DNA of 64,000 nucleotides from Cryptomeria japonica (GCF_030272615.1 NC_081410.1:229124915-229188914); one strand, 5' to 3'. Counted from the first letter of the stretch, positions 24,280-35,532 are shown. Notes: generated from the letters alone by a model not told the origin. Made by a program: numbers and translations.

Positions 24280-25115
24280 CCTTTGATCATTGTTTTGGGT
24301 GCCTCTTGTATAGTTCTATTCATTCTTTCCAAGTGTACACCATTCTGCTATGGTATCCTAGGGGCGGATAACTATCTTCTAATTCCATGTTTCTCACAGA
24401 AATTGTTAAACTCATCAAAAATAAATTATCTTCCTTTGTCAAATCTCAAACACTTAATTCTTCTATCAACTTCATTCTCAACTCTTGCCTTGAATATATT
24501 GAATTTTGTTAATATCTCTTTTAAAAATACAACCCATGTCATTCTAGAATGATCATCAATCAAGAGCATGAAATACCTCTCACCTTGTATAATCCTTGTT
24601 CTGGTAGGACTGCATAACTTTGTGTGCACCAAGTCCAACAGTCCAGTACAAAATTATTCCTTTCCTCTAAATGTTCCTTTTGTCTTCTTTCCTCTTGACA
24701 TTCTTTGCAAATATTGTTATTCGAATTGGTCATCCTTGGTAAATCTCTTAGTGTAATTGTTGAACTAATCTCTACCAAAGTGTCAAAGTTGATGTGACAC
24801 ATCCTCCTATGCCAAAGCCAGTTATCATTGAATTGAGATAACAAACAGTGTCTTATAGCTCCTTCTAGAAGACACATGTTTCCATTAGTCCTTTTCCTTG
24901 TTGCAATAACAGTTTCGGATCCCTTCCAGATCGCACAACCACCATCCTGAAACACAACATTATAGCCATTTTTGTACATTTGTCCAACACTTAGCAGATT
25001 ATGATGCAAACCCTTCACATGGTAAACATTGTCAATATTATGCTTTCCATTAAAGGTAATAAAGCCAATTCCCACAATTTGTGTTGTCTGATCATCTCCA
25101 AACCTAACAGAACCT
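24280..25115 (-). pseudogene. Pre-integrase and integrase region of copia-2
   Basis: The segment starts with GGSVRFGDDQTTQIVG, directly beside the G2 insertion. The zinc-binding HHCC region (WLWHRRMCHINF, ICKECQ) is visible. The integrase core LVHTKLCSPTRTR (first Asp changed to Lys) and LRFDKG follow in a second frame. Stops and a frameshift near 24640 break it. Confidence 0.85.
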
Positions 25116-25120
25116 CCATC
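25116..25120. repeat. Target-site duplication of G2, left copy
   Basis: CCATC is found here and again at 29421-29425. Joined, the flanks restore a continuous copia reading through KYDGGSVRF, which confirms the insertion point. Confidence 0.9.
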
Positions 25121-26599
25121 TATAATGTGGAAAAAAATTAGGGTTTCCACCCAAGAGAGAGAAAACCCTTAATTTTTCACTTGGGAAACATTGCATTCAA
25201 AAGAGGAAGGGAATCCACTAGTTTCAATCACAAACCAGATAAGGAATGTATACTAAATGGATTGAATTAATTTTGATTTTCTCTTTTGTAAATTGAATTA
25301 CTGAAATTAGGTAAAGTGCTGAAAAATGAAGGTAAAACTGAGAAAACAGTGAGCTACAAGTACGAGATTTTTGCATGCACGTGGATTTGAGAAATATATG
25401 AAGATTCAGAACTGATCCTCGAAAAAGATCCAAAAATGTCGGGACCATGGTGGTGGGTGCCATGGTCCTCCTACTTTTTTGCATGCTGAAAAGGATTGAT
25501 TCATCTATGCAAATAATGCTTATTCTAATGATCATAACTTTGTATATGTTTCCTGCACACAAAAAGAAGGGGAAAGCGTTGGGAATAGGGGCGTGCCTTA
25601 GGTCAAACCCCAGTTTTGTAATTAACTATGAAATTGAAATAAATGTAATTGAAATTATTGTATTGAAAGATTCTCCTTTTAAGGGAGATGATGAATTATG
25701 ACTGGAAATTGAATGATGATACCTCCTTGTGAAGTTTTGCTTTCCTCCACATGGATTAGGGTTTATGAAGTCTTCAACAAAATAGGATGAATGATGTCCT
25801 CCTCAATGCTTGAATCTTGACTTTATTGCTACTCCCAAGGCTTGAAGGAAGACTGAAAATTATCAATTGCTCTTGAATGCTTAATTGTTTGATCTCATGT
25901 GATTTTCAGATGTTTATAAGTCTTCAAAAAAATAGGATGAATGATGTCCTCCTCAATGCTTGAATCTTGACTTTATTGCTACTCCAAGGCTTGAAGGAAG
26001 ACCGAAAATGCTCACTTGCTCTTGAATGCTTAATTGTTTGATCTCATGTGATTTTTAGATGTTTTTGAAGTCTTCAACAAAATAGGATGAATGTTGTCCT
26101 CCTCAATGCTTGAATCTTGACTTTATTGCTACTCCAAGGCTTGAAGGAAGACTGAAAATGCTCAATTGCTCTTGAATGCTTAATTGTTTGATCTCATGTG
26201 ATTTTTGGATGTTTAATAGATGTCTTAAATTATTCATAGATGTCAAATGAGAGGGTAAATCCTCTTTATATGCATGCCCATCAGGAAAATTGGCTAATTT
26301 TTCAACATGAGCTAACACGAAGAGGGGTATCCTACTCATTTTTTAAATGCCATAATGGGTTTAAAGAGGGCCCAAATTAGGGCGGACCATGGTCCCAATG
26401 AGGACTAGGGCACCACGCCCTGGTCCTATCCTATTTTGGGTTAGGATAAAGGTGCCTAAGGGGGGGAAACAAAGTTTTCTGTCATTTATGATGGGCATGA
26501 GAATAATCAAGTCTTCAAATAGGCCAAGGGGTGCAAACACTAAGGTGAAGACCTAAATGCAATCAAAATTGCAAAGGGGTGCAATTTTAGAATGCTACA
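25121..26599 (-). repeat. 3' LTR of G2 (1479 bp)
   Basis: On the plus strand it runs from TATAATGTGG (TGTAATGT in G3) to AATGCTACA. It contains a 27-bp hairpin at 25442-25468, a triplicated 150-bp unit at 25767-26216, a TATA box on the minus strand (TATAAAG, about 26265-26272) and a palindrome cluster at 26384-26448. Confidence 0.85.
25767..26216. repeat. Three tandem copies of a 150-bp unit inside the G2 3' LTR
   Basis: Units begin GAAGTCTTCAACAAAATAGG at 25767, 25917 and 26067 and are nearly identical. The other LTR of the same element has a single copy (from about 28899), so the triplication arose in this LTR. Confidence 0.9.
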
Positions 26600-26617
26600 T
26601 TTATCTCCCACTTTAGT
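26600..26617 (-). promoter_or_regulatory. Polypurine tract of G2
   Basis: The plus strand TTTATCTCCCACTTTAGT is the reverse complement of AAAGTGGGAGATAAA. It abuts the LTR end at the same place as in G1 and G3. Confidence 0.65.
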
Positions 26618-27410
26618 GGGAGTATGAAGTCAATCATACTCTCGGTAAAGTACAAAGGGTTCACATTGAAAAAATTTCACCAAGTCATCAAGGAGGCAAG
26701 ATACACCAAGCCCCCATTGGACTTTATGATCTCACAACTTCGATAACAAGATAAAAGGGACATCATGAGAGAAATAGAGAGAGAACCATGACTACAAACT
26801 AGTAAGGTTCTCTTACTATGAGTCATGAAGAGAAAATACCAAAAATTACAAAACAAAAGACAAAGTTCGCTAAGTAACTTTAAGTATCAAGATATGCAAG
26901 AGAGAAAATCATTGAGCGGAGTGTATGCTCTCACGTTAAAGTGATTGTGTACATCTTATTGGGAGCAATTTCTTTAAGGTGGGATACACCCAAAAAGACA
27001 AGCATGTTATCACAATAATAATCCCCCAAGAGAGGATAAATCAAAGGATGATGATCATAAAACACAAAGCACGAGGTGGTTTCACTTAACTATGGAGTCA
27101 CTATGTTTTTTTGATATCCAATGTATATCATGTGTATATATATGCATAGAACTATCCTCATCCTCCAAATAAAGGAAACCACCATGGAAGAAGGACACGT
27201 GTCTTTTGAGTCAACATAGGAGCGACCCAAAAGAGATCTCTATGCTTTGCATCATCCTCAAGTAGACAACACTAGGGACAACAAATAGAATAATTGAGAG
27301 AGAAATAGAAGAAGATAAAAAATAGGCTAGAGAAGAGAGAGAGAGACTCTACAGTGCTAATGAAGCTAATCAAGCACGTTGCTTGCCCCTCAATCTTGTC
27401 GATCATTTTT

Positions 27411-28337
27411 TCAGGAAGGTGGACAACATGCAAGAGGAACGACATCAAGCACAATACATGGAGCTATCACAAGTTCCAAACCAGGACTATGCTCCAATGA
27501 TGAGTCACTTTGTTTGTTACTTGGAGCTAGGATTAATGCTTTTGAAAATTGTTTAGATAAATCATTGTCAACATCAACATAATCATATTTATCATCAGAA
27601 ATATTAGGATGAACATTTTCATCATTAATAACATTCTCCCCTACTTCTCCATCAACATTAACAAAAATTGGAGCTCTAATAGGAATAGAACTTGAACTAT
27701 CATTTGTCTTAATCATTTTACGTCTTGGAGAATTTGGTTGAACCTCTTGGTTAGGAGAAGATTGAGAAAATGGTATTTTATCAAGATTTCCTATTTTGGG
27801 GGAAGAAGGAGTTTGAGAAGCAAGTTCATGAGCTCTATCACGATGTCTACATCGATGTTCTCTCACTTTAGTTTTAGATGAAGTTTGTGAAGGTTTAGAT
27901 TCATCAAGTATGGGCTTCTTTTCTTCTTTTAAGGAATGATGCATATGAGAAGGTATTTTAGGTTGAACAATAGGATAGGCCAGTTGCTTCCATTTGTAAG
28001 ATGTGGGAGGTGGGACCACACCATATAAAGGAGGAATAGGAGGTGTAGGAAGGAGACCAGGTCCATCATGAGGAGGAGGAATAGGTCTATCCTTAGGAGA
28101 AATAATATGTTTAGCCTTAGGAGGAAGAATAAATTGATGCTTAGGAGGAAAAGGTTTTCTATCCTTGGAAGGAAGAATAGACTCATTCTTAGGAGAAGGA
28201 ATAGATTCTTGCTTAAGAGAAAGAATATCACTTTCCTTAGGAGGAAGGATAGACTTATCCATAAGAAGAGGCACATGATTATCAGTTGGAGGAAGATTAA
28301 GTGTTGGATTTCTAGGCTTACTCAAGGATAAAATCAT
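27411..28337 (-). pseudogene. Proline/lysine repeat protein frame in G2, unknown function
   Basis: I do not recognise this protein. It is an open frame of 308 codons on the element's coding strand. Residues 30-93 are eight units of eight residues (ILPPKESD, ILSLKQES, IPSPKNES and so on) encoded by 24-bp units. A proline-rich part, a basic Arg/His part (KVREHRCRHRDRAHEL) and an acidic part (ISDDKYDYVDVDND) follow. Coding sequence in another frame lies upstream to about 28460 (CLDYFWSEEFQSLQPRSDALL), separated by an A-run, so the start at 28337 is probably not original. No RT, protease or knuckle motif is seen. A gag-like or accessory product, or a captured host segment, are both possible. Confidence 0.45.
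28059..28250 (-). repeat. 24-bp coding minisatellite, eight units
   Basis: It encodes the eight-residue repeat with pattern I-[LIP]-[PS]-P-K-x-x-x. Units differ at silent and replacement sites, so the array is old but its phase is kept. Confidence 0.8.
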
Positions 28338-28522
28338 CTCATTTTTTTATTTTTGATATGATATAAGAGAGCATCACTTCTAGGTTGAAGAGATTGGAAT
28401 TCTTCAGACCAAAAATAATCAAGACAAACATCTCCATGCCTCACCATAGGTTGATATGCTATGATTAACAGTTATGATTTTATCATCATGAGGAACTTTC
28501 AAACACTTATGCACCTAGATCT

Positions 28523-29420
28523 GAGCAATATATGTAGATTTGGAACTAATCCTCGAAAAAGCTCCAAAAATGTTGGGACCATGGTGGTGGGTGCCCTGGT
28601 CCTCCTACTTTTTCACACACTAAAAAGGGTTGATTTGTCTCTGCAAATAATGCTTATTTTGATGACCGCAACTATGTACTTGTTTCCAGCACACAAAAAG
28701 AGGCAGAAAAGGTTGGGAATAGGGGCTTGCCTTAGGTCAAACCCCAGTTTTGGGATTAACCATGAAATTGAAATAAATGTAATTGAAATGATTGTAATGA
28801 AAGATTCTCCTTTCGAGAGAGATGTTGAATTATGACTGAAAATTGAATGATGATACCTCCTTGTGAAGTTTTGCTTGCCTCCACATGAAATTAGGGTTTA
28901 TGAAGTCTTCAACAAAATAGGATGAATGATGCCCTCAATGCTTGAATCTTGACTTTATTTCTTCTCTAAGGCTTGAAGGAAGATTGACTAATTGTTTTAT
29001 CTCATGTGATTGGCAAATGCTTGATAGATGTCTTAGATTATTCATAGATGTCAAATGAAAGGGGAAATTCTCTTTATAAACCTGCTCTCCAGTAAAATTG
29101 GCTAATTTTTCGAAATGAGCCGACCCAGAGAGGGGGATCCTGCTCATTTTTTAAATTCTACAATGGGTTTAAAGAGGGCCCAAATCAAGGAGGACCATGG
29201 TGTGGTGCCATGGTCCCAGTGAGGACCAGGGCGCCATGCTCTGGTCATACCCTATTTTGGGTTAGGATCAAGGTGCCCAAGGGGGGGGAATCAAGGTTTG
29301 TGTCATTTATGATGGGCATGAGCATAATAAAATCTTCGAACATGCCAATGGATACAAAAACTAAGGTGAAGACCCAAATGTGGTCAAAATTGCAAAGGGG
29401 TGCAATTTTAGGACACTACA
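28523..29420 (-). repeat. 5' LTR of G2, truncated
   Basis: It is homologous to 25383-26599 with one instead of three 150-bp units, and ends GGACACTACA followed by the target copy CCATC. The 262 bases corresponding to 25121-25382 and the adjoining primer site are missing. A 25-bp hairpin with perfect 9-bp arms is at 29192-29216. Confidence 0.82.
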
Positions 29421-29425
29421 CCATC
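29421..29425. repeat. Target-site duplication of G2, right copy
   Basis: CCATC, identical to 25116-25120. Confidence 0.9.
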
Positions 29426-30540
29426 ATATTTCTCAAGTTTTATAAACTTACTCTTATCATCAGTCATATGATTTAAACATGCACTATCAATCAACCATTC
29501 ATTTCTATCTATTCTAGCATGTAAAGTAGTAGCAATAGTTTTAATAGTCTTTGGAGATAACATGCTAGAAACATCAGTCTTAGGTACATCATTTTCTACC
29601 AAAAACAAACAATCACTTTCTTCATAGTCTAATTCATCATTTGAAATACCACCATCATCTTTAACATAGTATTCTTTCCTATTAAACTTTCCTTTACCTT
29701 CTTTAAATTTTTTTATTATTCCTTTCTTTGGATATCTAGTAGCCAAGACCGATCTTTCCGCATCTAAAACATTTAAGAGGTAACATACCTTTATATTTGT
29801 CAATGCCTTTCTTCAACTTCCTCAAAAAAATTTGCTTCCATCTCATCTAAGCTTCAATCATCCAGGTCTTCCTCAGTAGCTTTAAAGTTTGTCTCAGATT
29901 TAACTTTATCTTTTCTAAACTTCCTCATCTCAAACACAATCAGAGTGCCATATAGTTATTCCCTAGTGAACTTCTTCGGATCAAACACTTCTTCAATAGC
30001 AGAGATCTTATCATTGTAGCTTTCCAGTAGGGTCATCAATATCTTCTCCATTATGTCTTCATCATTTAAGTTGCACCAAGTTCTCTGATTTCATCTACTG
30101 CACTATCAACCATCTGAAAATAACTTGTTATAACCTCTTCTTCCATTCTCAAGTTCTCATATCTGTGCTTAGCAGTTAGCTTCTTTGATAATTGAACTCT
30201 GTCATTTCCTTCATAGATTTCCCTTAACTTTTCCCAAACTTCATGAGCAATTTTTAGTAAAATAATCCTTGTTAATTCAAGTTTTGATAAAGCACTAAAG
30301 ATGGCATACCTTGCCTTTTCATTCTCTTAATTTAAACTTGAATCTTATTCGGAGTAGTATGACTATTTGTCGGTAATACATACTTTGTCTCGACCGCTTT
30401 CTAAGTGTTGTAACCCATGGAGATCAGGTGACCTCTCATCTTCACTTTCCAGAAGCTATAGTTGGATCCCTCAAAGATAAGAAAAGTTAGTTTATGTGCC
30501 ATCGGATATACCTCAAGCGGTTAAGATCTTTTCCAAGGAA
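29426..30540 (-). pseudogene. gag and protease region of copia-2
   Basis: On the minus strand the gag begins near 30500, with the same start region as copia-3. It runs through a frame-shifted knuckle region (about 29770) and the linker VKDDGGISNDELDYEESDCLF to the protease start EWLIDSACLNHMTDDKSKF. The protease motif DSG is changed to DSA. The gag body has several stops. The protease breaks at KYDG, where G2 is inserted. Confidence 0.82.
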
Positions 30541-30544
30541 CCAA

Positions 30545-30559
30545 AGATATGATACCAAT
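30545..30559 (-). promoter_or_regulatory. Degenerate primer-binding site of copia-2
   Basis: Minus-strand ATTGGTATCATATC follows the 5' LTR end. It matches the Met-tRNA type site TTGGTATCAGAGC with changes in the last bases. Confidence 0.7.
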
Positions 30560-31355
30560 TGTTGAATGTCCAAACAACTAAGAGGGGGGTGAATCAGTTG
30601 TTAATTAAACTTTCTAATTCTTTCACAAATCCACAATAACCAATTGATTAATTAATTAACCTGAATAAATGTAATCATGAAAACATACATATACACAAAG
30701 AAATCATACACAATAAACACTAGATATGATGTAGAAAACCCAAGAAGGGAAAAAAACATGGAGAATGTTAGTTCTCTATATATAACACTTATTAGGGTGA
30801 CACTGGTTAAGGTGATTTTTACAAAGGTGGCTCACTGCTAGAATGCTCACTACAGGAGGGCTCATTCCCCAGAAAGGTTCACTGTCAGAAGAGAAAGAAA
30901 GAAAAGAAAATCCACCACTATGATACAACTGGCACAACCAACAATGTCGGAATAGCCTTTGGTGCCTAACAACACACTACACACCTTCGCACAACTTCTC
31001 ACATCAATCATCAGTTAGATTTATCTTTTTAATCTCGCATATCTTCCATACCTTATTCATTCTAATCATCCTTTACTTATACTATCCTCCTAACTACATA
31101 ACTTTCCAATTCAGCCAAACATAGTTTGAAATAGGTCTACACTAAACATTCCCATGGTGGAAAGGAAATGAGAAGTGGACTACACCACAACACACTTCAT
31201 CGAACAGATCAACACATTACACATCCATCATAAATACTAGATCCAAAACAAGATTCACATGCTACACAAATATCATTGCACAGTCTCCAATTCTAGATTG
31301 GACCGGCCCCAAAATAATTCTTCTCAACTCAACAAAACAAGAATGGAACCAAGAT

Positions 31356-31360
31356 AACAT
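31356..31360. repeat. Target-site duplication of the small LTR element, left copy
   Basis: AACAT here and at 33676-33680. The uninterrupted copia-2 partner LTR has a single AACAT at this place (GATAAACATGAATCC). Confidence 0.92.
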
Positions 31361-31835
31361 TGTGAGATTTTTCCAAGATCTAGAGGCAATGGAAAGCACA
31401 GATAAGAGAGACAAAATATAGGACAAGAATAAATTGTATTCTCATCAATAGATAGATCAATAGTTATTCATCCAATGAATATGAGCTTGCATATATAGGC
31501 AAGGCTATGTGGATATGTGAGCACACAAACATGACATGCGGCTCAATAAGAAACAAGGGTAGGTAGGAAATAGGTGTGGTAGGTAAGAGAAACAATAAAA
31601 TATTTCACATGAGGTGGATCGCCCACCAAATGTGGAATTATCACTCTACAATAAGTGGATATGATAAAGTAGTAACAAGATCAACACCATAAAAGGTGGA
31701 AATTCTCCTACACACTATCCCAATGTGGCACAAACACCCAAGTGTCTCATACCCAAACTACTATGAAATGCATTTCCTAAGTAAACTTAACTAAGGTGTA
31801 ATAATATCCATGATGAATAATTATTTACACCAACA
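31361..31835 (-). repeat. 3' LTR of the small LTR element
   Basis: It runs TGTGAGATTTTTCC to TTTACACCAACA on the plus strand. In the element's own orientation it begins TGTTGGTGTAAATAATT. Confidence 0.92.
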
Positions 31836-31844
31836 CCCCCCCTT
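31836..31844 (-). promoter_or_regulatory. Polypurine tract of the small LTR element
   Basis: Minus-strand AAGGGGGGG directly before the 3' LTR. Confidence 0.85.
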
Positions 31845-33185
31845 AAGTGAAACTTAGGGGAATGCACTTAAGTCTACAATCCAACTAAGCAATGCAAGAT
31901 GGGTCCCGACTACGAGGCCATGTTAGGTACCCATGTACAAATGCAAATGCATGCAAACCAATGAAATCTCTCACAAAGTGGGGAAAGAGAGAAACATCCA
32001 ATGGGAGAAAACTCCCCCCCAAAAGACAGATGATGAAAGCACACAATGCTCTCAATGATGAATGAGAAGAACAAAACCTCATGTGAGGAAAAATTTCCCC
32101 CCATAAGAGAGAAGAAGAGACCATGAAGCCCCCCTTCAATGTAAAATCTCTTGCAAAGATGGTCCAATGATGTTGACCAAAATACCTCCCCATAAGGAAG
32201 AAAGACAGTTGATGATGCACCAATAATGTCAAAGTGTGACAAAACCAGGTACCAAGTCGATGACGATGAATCACTCGTTGCAACAAAATGAAGATCAGGC
32301 ATGGAGACAACCTGCTTTGAGCATCATTTGGATACTCATAAATGGAATAAATACTGGTACAATCAAAGTCTCATGAGAGCCATGCACAAATGTGTACAAT
32401 CTAAGTCTCAACTAGAGCCATGCACCAAGTCTCACAAGGATATTCCTAATCTACGTGTACAAGAGGATTACATCAAATAGTCATCAAAGACAAGATACAA
32501 AGAGGTGTGGCACTTTATGATAGTGCAAGTACAACATTTCTCATGCAAGAGCATACAATATGATATAGTGCAAATATGGAAACATCAAGATGATGCCACC
32601 AAAGAAGCTCTGTAGAATACTGCAGATAAAGATGCCTCCGATTGGGATGGTGCCAAGCAAAATATAGGAGCAATAGCCCCCCCCACCTTGGTTGCCAATT
32701 GGAAGTGCTGCAAGACAGGTGTGAAGTGGACAAAAAAAAATTGTGTTCCCAATTTGACTTATTCCATGATATTTTTGTTTTTAAAATATTTTTTTTAAAT
32801 CCCATTAAAAACAATTATTAAATGCCCATAAAATGATTTAAAAAATGAAAAGGTAACGGAGGATGATTTCGACGAATTGACAGTCGATCTTGAGGTTTTT
32901 GGGCCTTCTGAGTACAATGGCGATGACGGATTTTGCCAAATATGCTCCAAAATTGTAGATTGTTGTCGGGACAAGTCACCACCCTCCACCTTCAAACGAC
33001 TCTAGATTTGGCCTCGGATGTCAGATTTGGATGAAATAAAAGGCGATTTTGACTTTATCAAACCTCATCAATCCAATCGTGACCTCATATTTTACCTAGA
33101 AATCTCCAATAATAACCTGCAATAGAAAGCTCTAAAATGCAAAACCCCAAATTTCTCTCAATTGGCAAACCAATGGCACTCTAAT

Positions 33186-33198
33186 GGCTCTGATACCA
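33186..33198 (-). promoter_or_regulatory. Primer-binding site of the small LTR element
   Basis: Minus-strand TGGTATCAGAGCC directly follows the 5' LTR. It is an unmutated initiator-Met tRNA type site. Confidence 0.92.
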
Positions 33199-33675
33199 TG
33201 TGAGATTTTGCCAAGATCTAGAGGCAATGGAAAGCACAAATAAGAAAGACAAAATATAGGACATGAATAAACTTTATTCTCATCAATAGATAGATCAATA
33301 GTTATTCATACAATGAATGTGAGCCTGCATATATAGGCAAGGCTATGTGGATATATGAGCACACAAACATGACATGTGGCTCAATAAGAAACAAGGGTAG
33401 GTAGGAAATAGGTGTGGTAGGTAGGAGAAACAATAAAATATTCTACATGAAGTGGCTCACCCATCAAATGTGGAATTATCACTCCACAATAAGTGGATAT
33501 GATAAAGTAGTAACAAGATCAACACCATAAAAGGTGGAAATTCTCCTACACACACTATCCCAATGTGGCACAAACACCCAAGTGTCTCATACCCAAACTA
33601 CTATGAAATGCATTTCCTAAGTAAACTTAACTAAGGTGTAATAATATCCACGATAAATAATTATTTATACCAACA
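33199..33675 (-). repeat. 5' LTR of the small LTR element
   Basis: It runs TGTGAGATTTTGCC to TTTATACCAACA on the plus strand and is 477 bp long. It pairs with 31361-31835. Confidence 0.92.
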
Positions 33676-33905
33676 AACATGAATCCAAGCAATCAACACC
33701 ATATCCAGAAAATAGAGAAATATGGATCACAAACAACATTATCAATTACAAGTTAGCACTGAACATCATCTGAAGCGCAAATTCCAAACCACCAAATAGT
33801 TCGAGAAACATAATTTCGGATCATCAACACAGAAAACCAATACCAATACAGTATGTTGGCATCAATGACAACCATATCAGTACCATCAACATCACATTTG
33901 CAATA

Positions 33906-34455
33906 ATATTTTCATACAACTTATAGTAGTAAAGGCATAAATGATCTTAGTTTGCATCCATAGACCTAGGATCTCATTTCCATACATATCACAGGTTACT
34001 AGATTTTTTTCTTTGATGAGATATTTATTTAAGTTTATGTCATGTGTTCTATACTTGATTTTTCTTTTTTATCGTACTCATTTTTTAAACCATCTATGAA
34101 GAGTAGACCAACAATGCATGGAGAACTAATCCAATGATCCAAGATCACTTGTAAATATGTCACTCAAAATGAAAATGTGTTAGCATGTACCTAAATCTAC
34201 ATAAGAACATTAGAGTAAACCATGACTCTACTATACAAATAAAAATGAACATCAACCAAACATCCTAAAAAGAATTTAATTTATATCTTTAAAAATGTTG
34301 AAAAAAATATCCACCAAATTAAAGCATGAAAAATATGGGTATACTTGAAAGAAAGACAAATCAATTATCCCCTAACTAAACTAGATGCCATGAAAGAGGA
34401 TCAAGCCTAAAAGGACTAAATAAATAATGAATCCAATTTCAATCTTCATAGGCTT
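33906..34455. other. Gene-free spacer between the two head-to-head copia elements
   Basis: It is 550 bp of AT-rich DNA with no coding similarity or repeat seen. It forms the loop between the inverted sisters copia-2 and copia-3. Confidence 0.5.
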
Positions 34456-34460
34456 TGGTG
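34456..34460. repeat. Target-site duplication of copia-3, left copy
   Basis: TGGTG here and at 40744-40748. Confidence 0.9.
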
Positions 34461-35469
34461 TGTTGCACAAGTGTTTTTGATGATTATGATTGGTTGTCAT
34501 TTATGTCAACATAATGGTTGTCATTGGTGTCAATATTTGATCTTGGTGTTGGTGATCTGGAGGATGTGTCTTTGGAACCTTTGGTGCTTCAGAAGATGTG
34601 TTTCAGTATGGATTAGTTGACTTGATGGTGATCTAAATATTTTTGTTAGTCGAATATGGTGTTGATAAATTGTATTCATGTATATTTTGGTTCCATTCCT
34701 ATTTTTTGTTGTATTGGACAATGTTTTTTGGGTCTAGATTAAGTTTGGAATTCGAGGATGAGTAATGGCATTAGTGCAGTGTGTGAGTCGTGATTTGGGT
34801 TTGGAATTTGTAATGGATGTAATGTGTTAATCTAATTGATGATGTGTGTTGTGGTATGGTCTACTTATCATTCCTTCCCACCACTAGAATGTTTAGTGTT
34901 CACCTGTTTTATATCTTTGTCTTGACCGAATTAGAATATTACGCTTCTTGAAAGATAGTATATATATGAGGATGATCTAATTGTGTTAGCATGGAAAAAG
35001 TGTGGCATTGTTATTGAAGATATGTGAGATTGAAAAGGAAGGTTCTATTATTGATGATGTGTGAAGTGTGTTGGTGTTGAGGCACCAGAAGTAGTTATGG
35101 TTTTGTAGTGTTTGTTACAGTGGTGGATTACCTTTATTTCTTTCTTTCTTTTTTTGGCAATGAGCCTTTTTCTAGGCAAGGAATCCTCCTGCAGTGAGCA
35201 TTTTCGCAATGAACCACACTTTGTAAAAATCACCTTAACCGGTGTCACCTTAATCAGTGTTTTATATTGAAAACTAACATTCTCTGTGGTTTTTCCCTTC
35301 TTGGGTTTTCCACATCACGTCTGGTATTCTTTGTGTCATGTGTTGTGTGCATGAATTTTTCATGTTTTAATTAATTGTGTTGGCTACTCTAGATGTGTGA
35401 AAGCATTGAAGAAATTATTTGTTTCCAACTGATTCACCCCTACCCTCTTAGTTGCCAAGATATTCAACA
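34461..35469 (+). repeat. 5' LTR of copia-3
   Basis: It runs TGTTGCACAAGTG to GATATTCAACA. It holds the hairpin motif GTGGTTTTTCCC...GGGTTTTCCAC at 35286-35313. It is longer than the partner by a duplicated GGTTGTCATT-TGTCAAC segment near its start. Confidence 0.9.
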
Positions 35470-35470
35470 A

Positions 35471-35483
35471 TTGGTATTAGAGA
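35471..35483 (+). promoter_or_regulatory. Primer-binding site of copia-3
   Basis: TTGGTATTAGAGA lies one base after the LTR and is a Met-tRNA type site with two changes. Confidence 0.8.
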
Positions 35484-35532
35484 TTTGGTTCCTTGGAGAA
35501 GAGCTTAACCACTTGAGGTAGATCTTGATCCA

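Larger units (their letters stand above)
25121..29420 (-). mobile_element. G2: family-G LTR element inserted in copia-2
   Basis: It has two LTRs flanked by CCATC duplications and a purine tract at 26600. The 1.9-kb internal region has no polymerase but carries one long reading frame on the element's own strand (27411-28337). The 5' LTR (right, 28523-29420) lacks its inner part and the primer site. The internal sequence therefore joins the middle of the LTR, the same kind of deletion as in copia-1. The element is non-autonomous as it stands. Confidence 0.85.
31361..33675 (-). mobile_element. Small non-autonomous LTR retrotransposon, complete, no coding capacity
   Basis: It is 2315 bp long, with LTRs of 475 and 477 bp, a perfect Met-tRNA primer site, a purine tract and AACAT target copies. 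The 1.36-kb internal region has no gag or pol similarity; its frames at 31885-32310 and 32515-32814 look like chance frames. It must have moved using proteins of another element, probably a copia relative given the primer site. By eye the two LTRs differ at about 23 sites, mostly transitions. Confidence 0.92.
20973..33905 (-). mobile_element. Copia-2: Ty1/copia element carrying two nested LTR insertions
   Basis: LTRs at both ends are the reverse complement of those of copia-3. Between them, on the minus strand, lie gag, protease, pre-integrase, integrase, RT and RNase H in the copia order. The G2 element (25121-29420) splits the protease/pre-integrase region, and a small LTR element (31361-33675) splits the 5' LTR. 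Removing both insertions with one target copy each leaves about 6308 bp, against 6283 bp for copia-3. No convincing target duplication was found (ATAGC on the left, ATATT on the right). All coding parts carry stops. Confidence 0.9.
30560..33905 (-). repeat. 5' LTR of copia-2, split by a nested element
   Basis: LTR sequence covers 30560-31360 and 33681-33905 (33676-33680 is the duplicated target). Together it is about 1026 bp, equal to the partner LTR. The outer end reads GCAATA, a mutated form of CAACA. Confidence 0.87.

Noticed and set aside
28068-28331. Plus-strand open frame of Arg/Leu-rich repeats
   Set aside because: It is the antisense of the 24-bp repeat encoding the Pro/Lys protein. 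The composition follows from the repeat, not from selection.
31885-32310. 141-codon frame inside the small LTR element
   Set aside because: The overlapping frame at 31910-32302 is equally open, and there are no retroelement motifs or plausible composition. The segment shows no coding signal.
33906-33910. Target-site duplication for copia-2
   Set aside because: ATAGC on the left and ATATT on the right agree at only three of five bases; I do not count this as a duplication.
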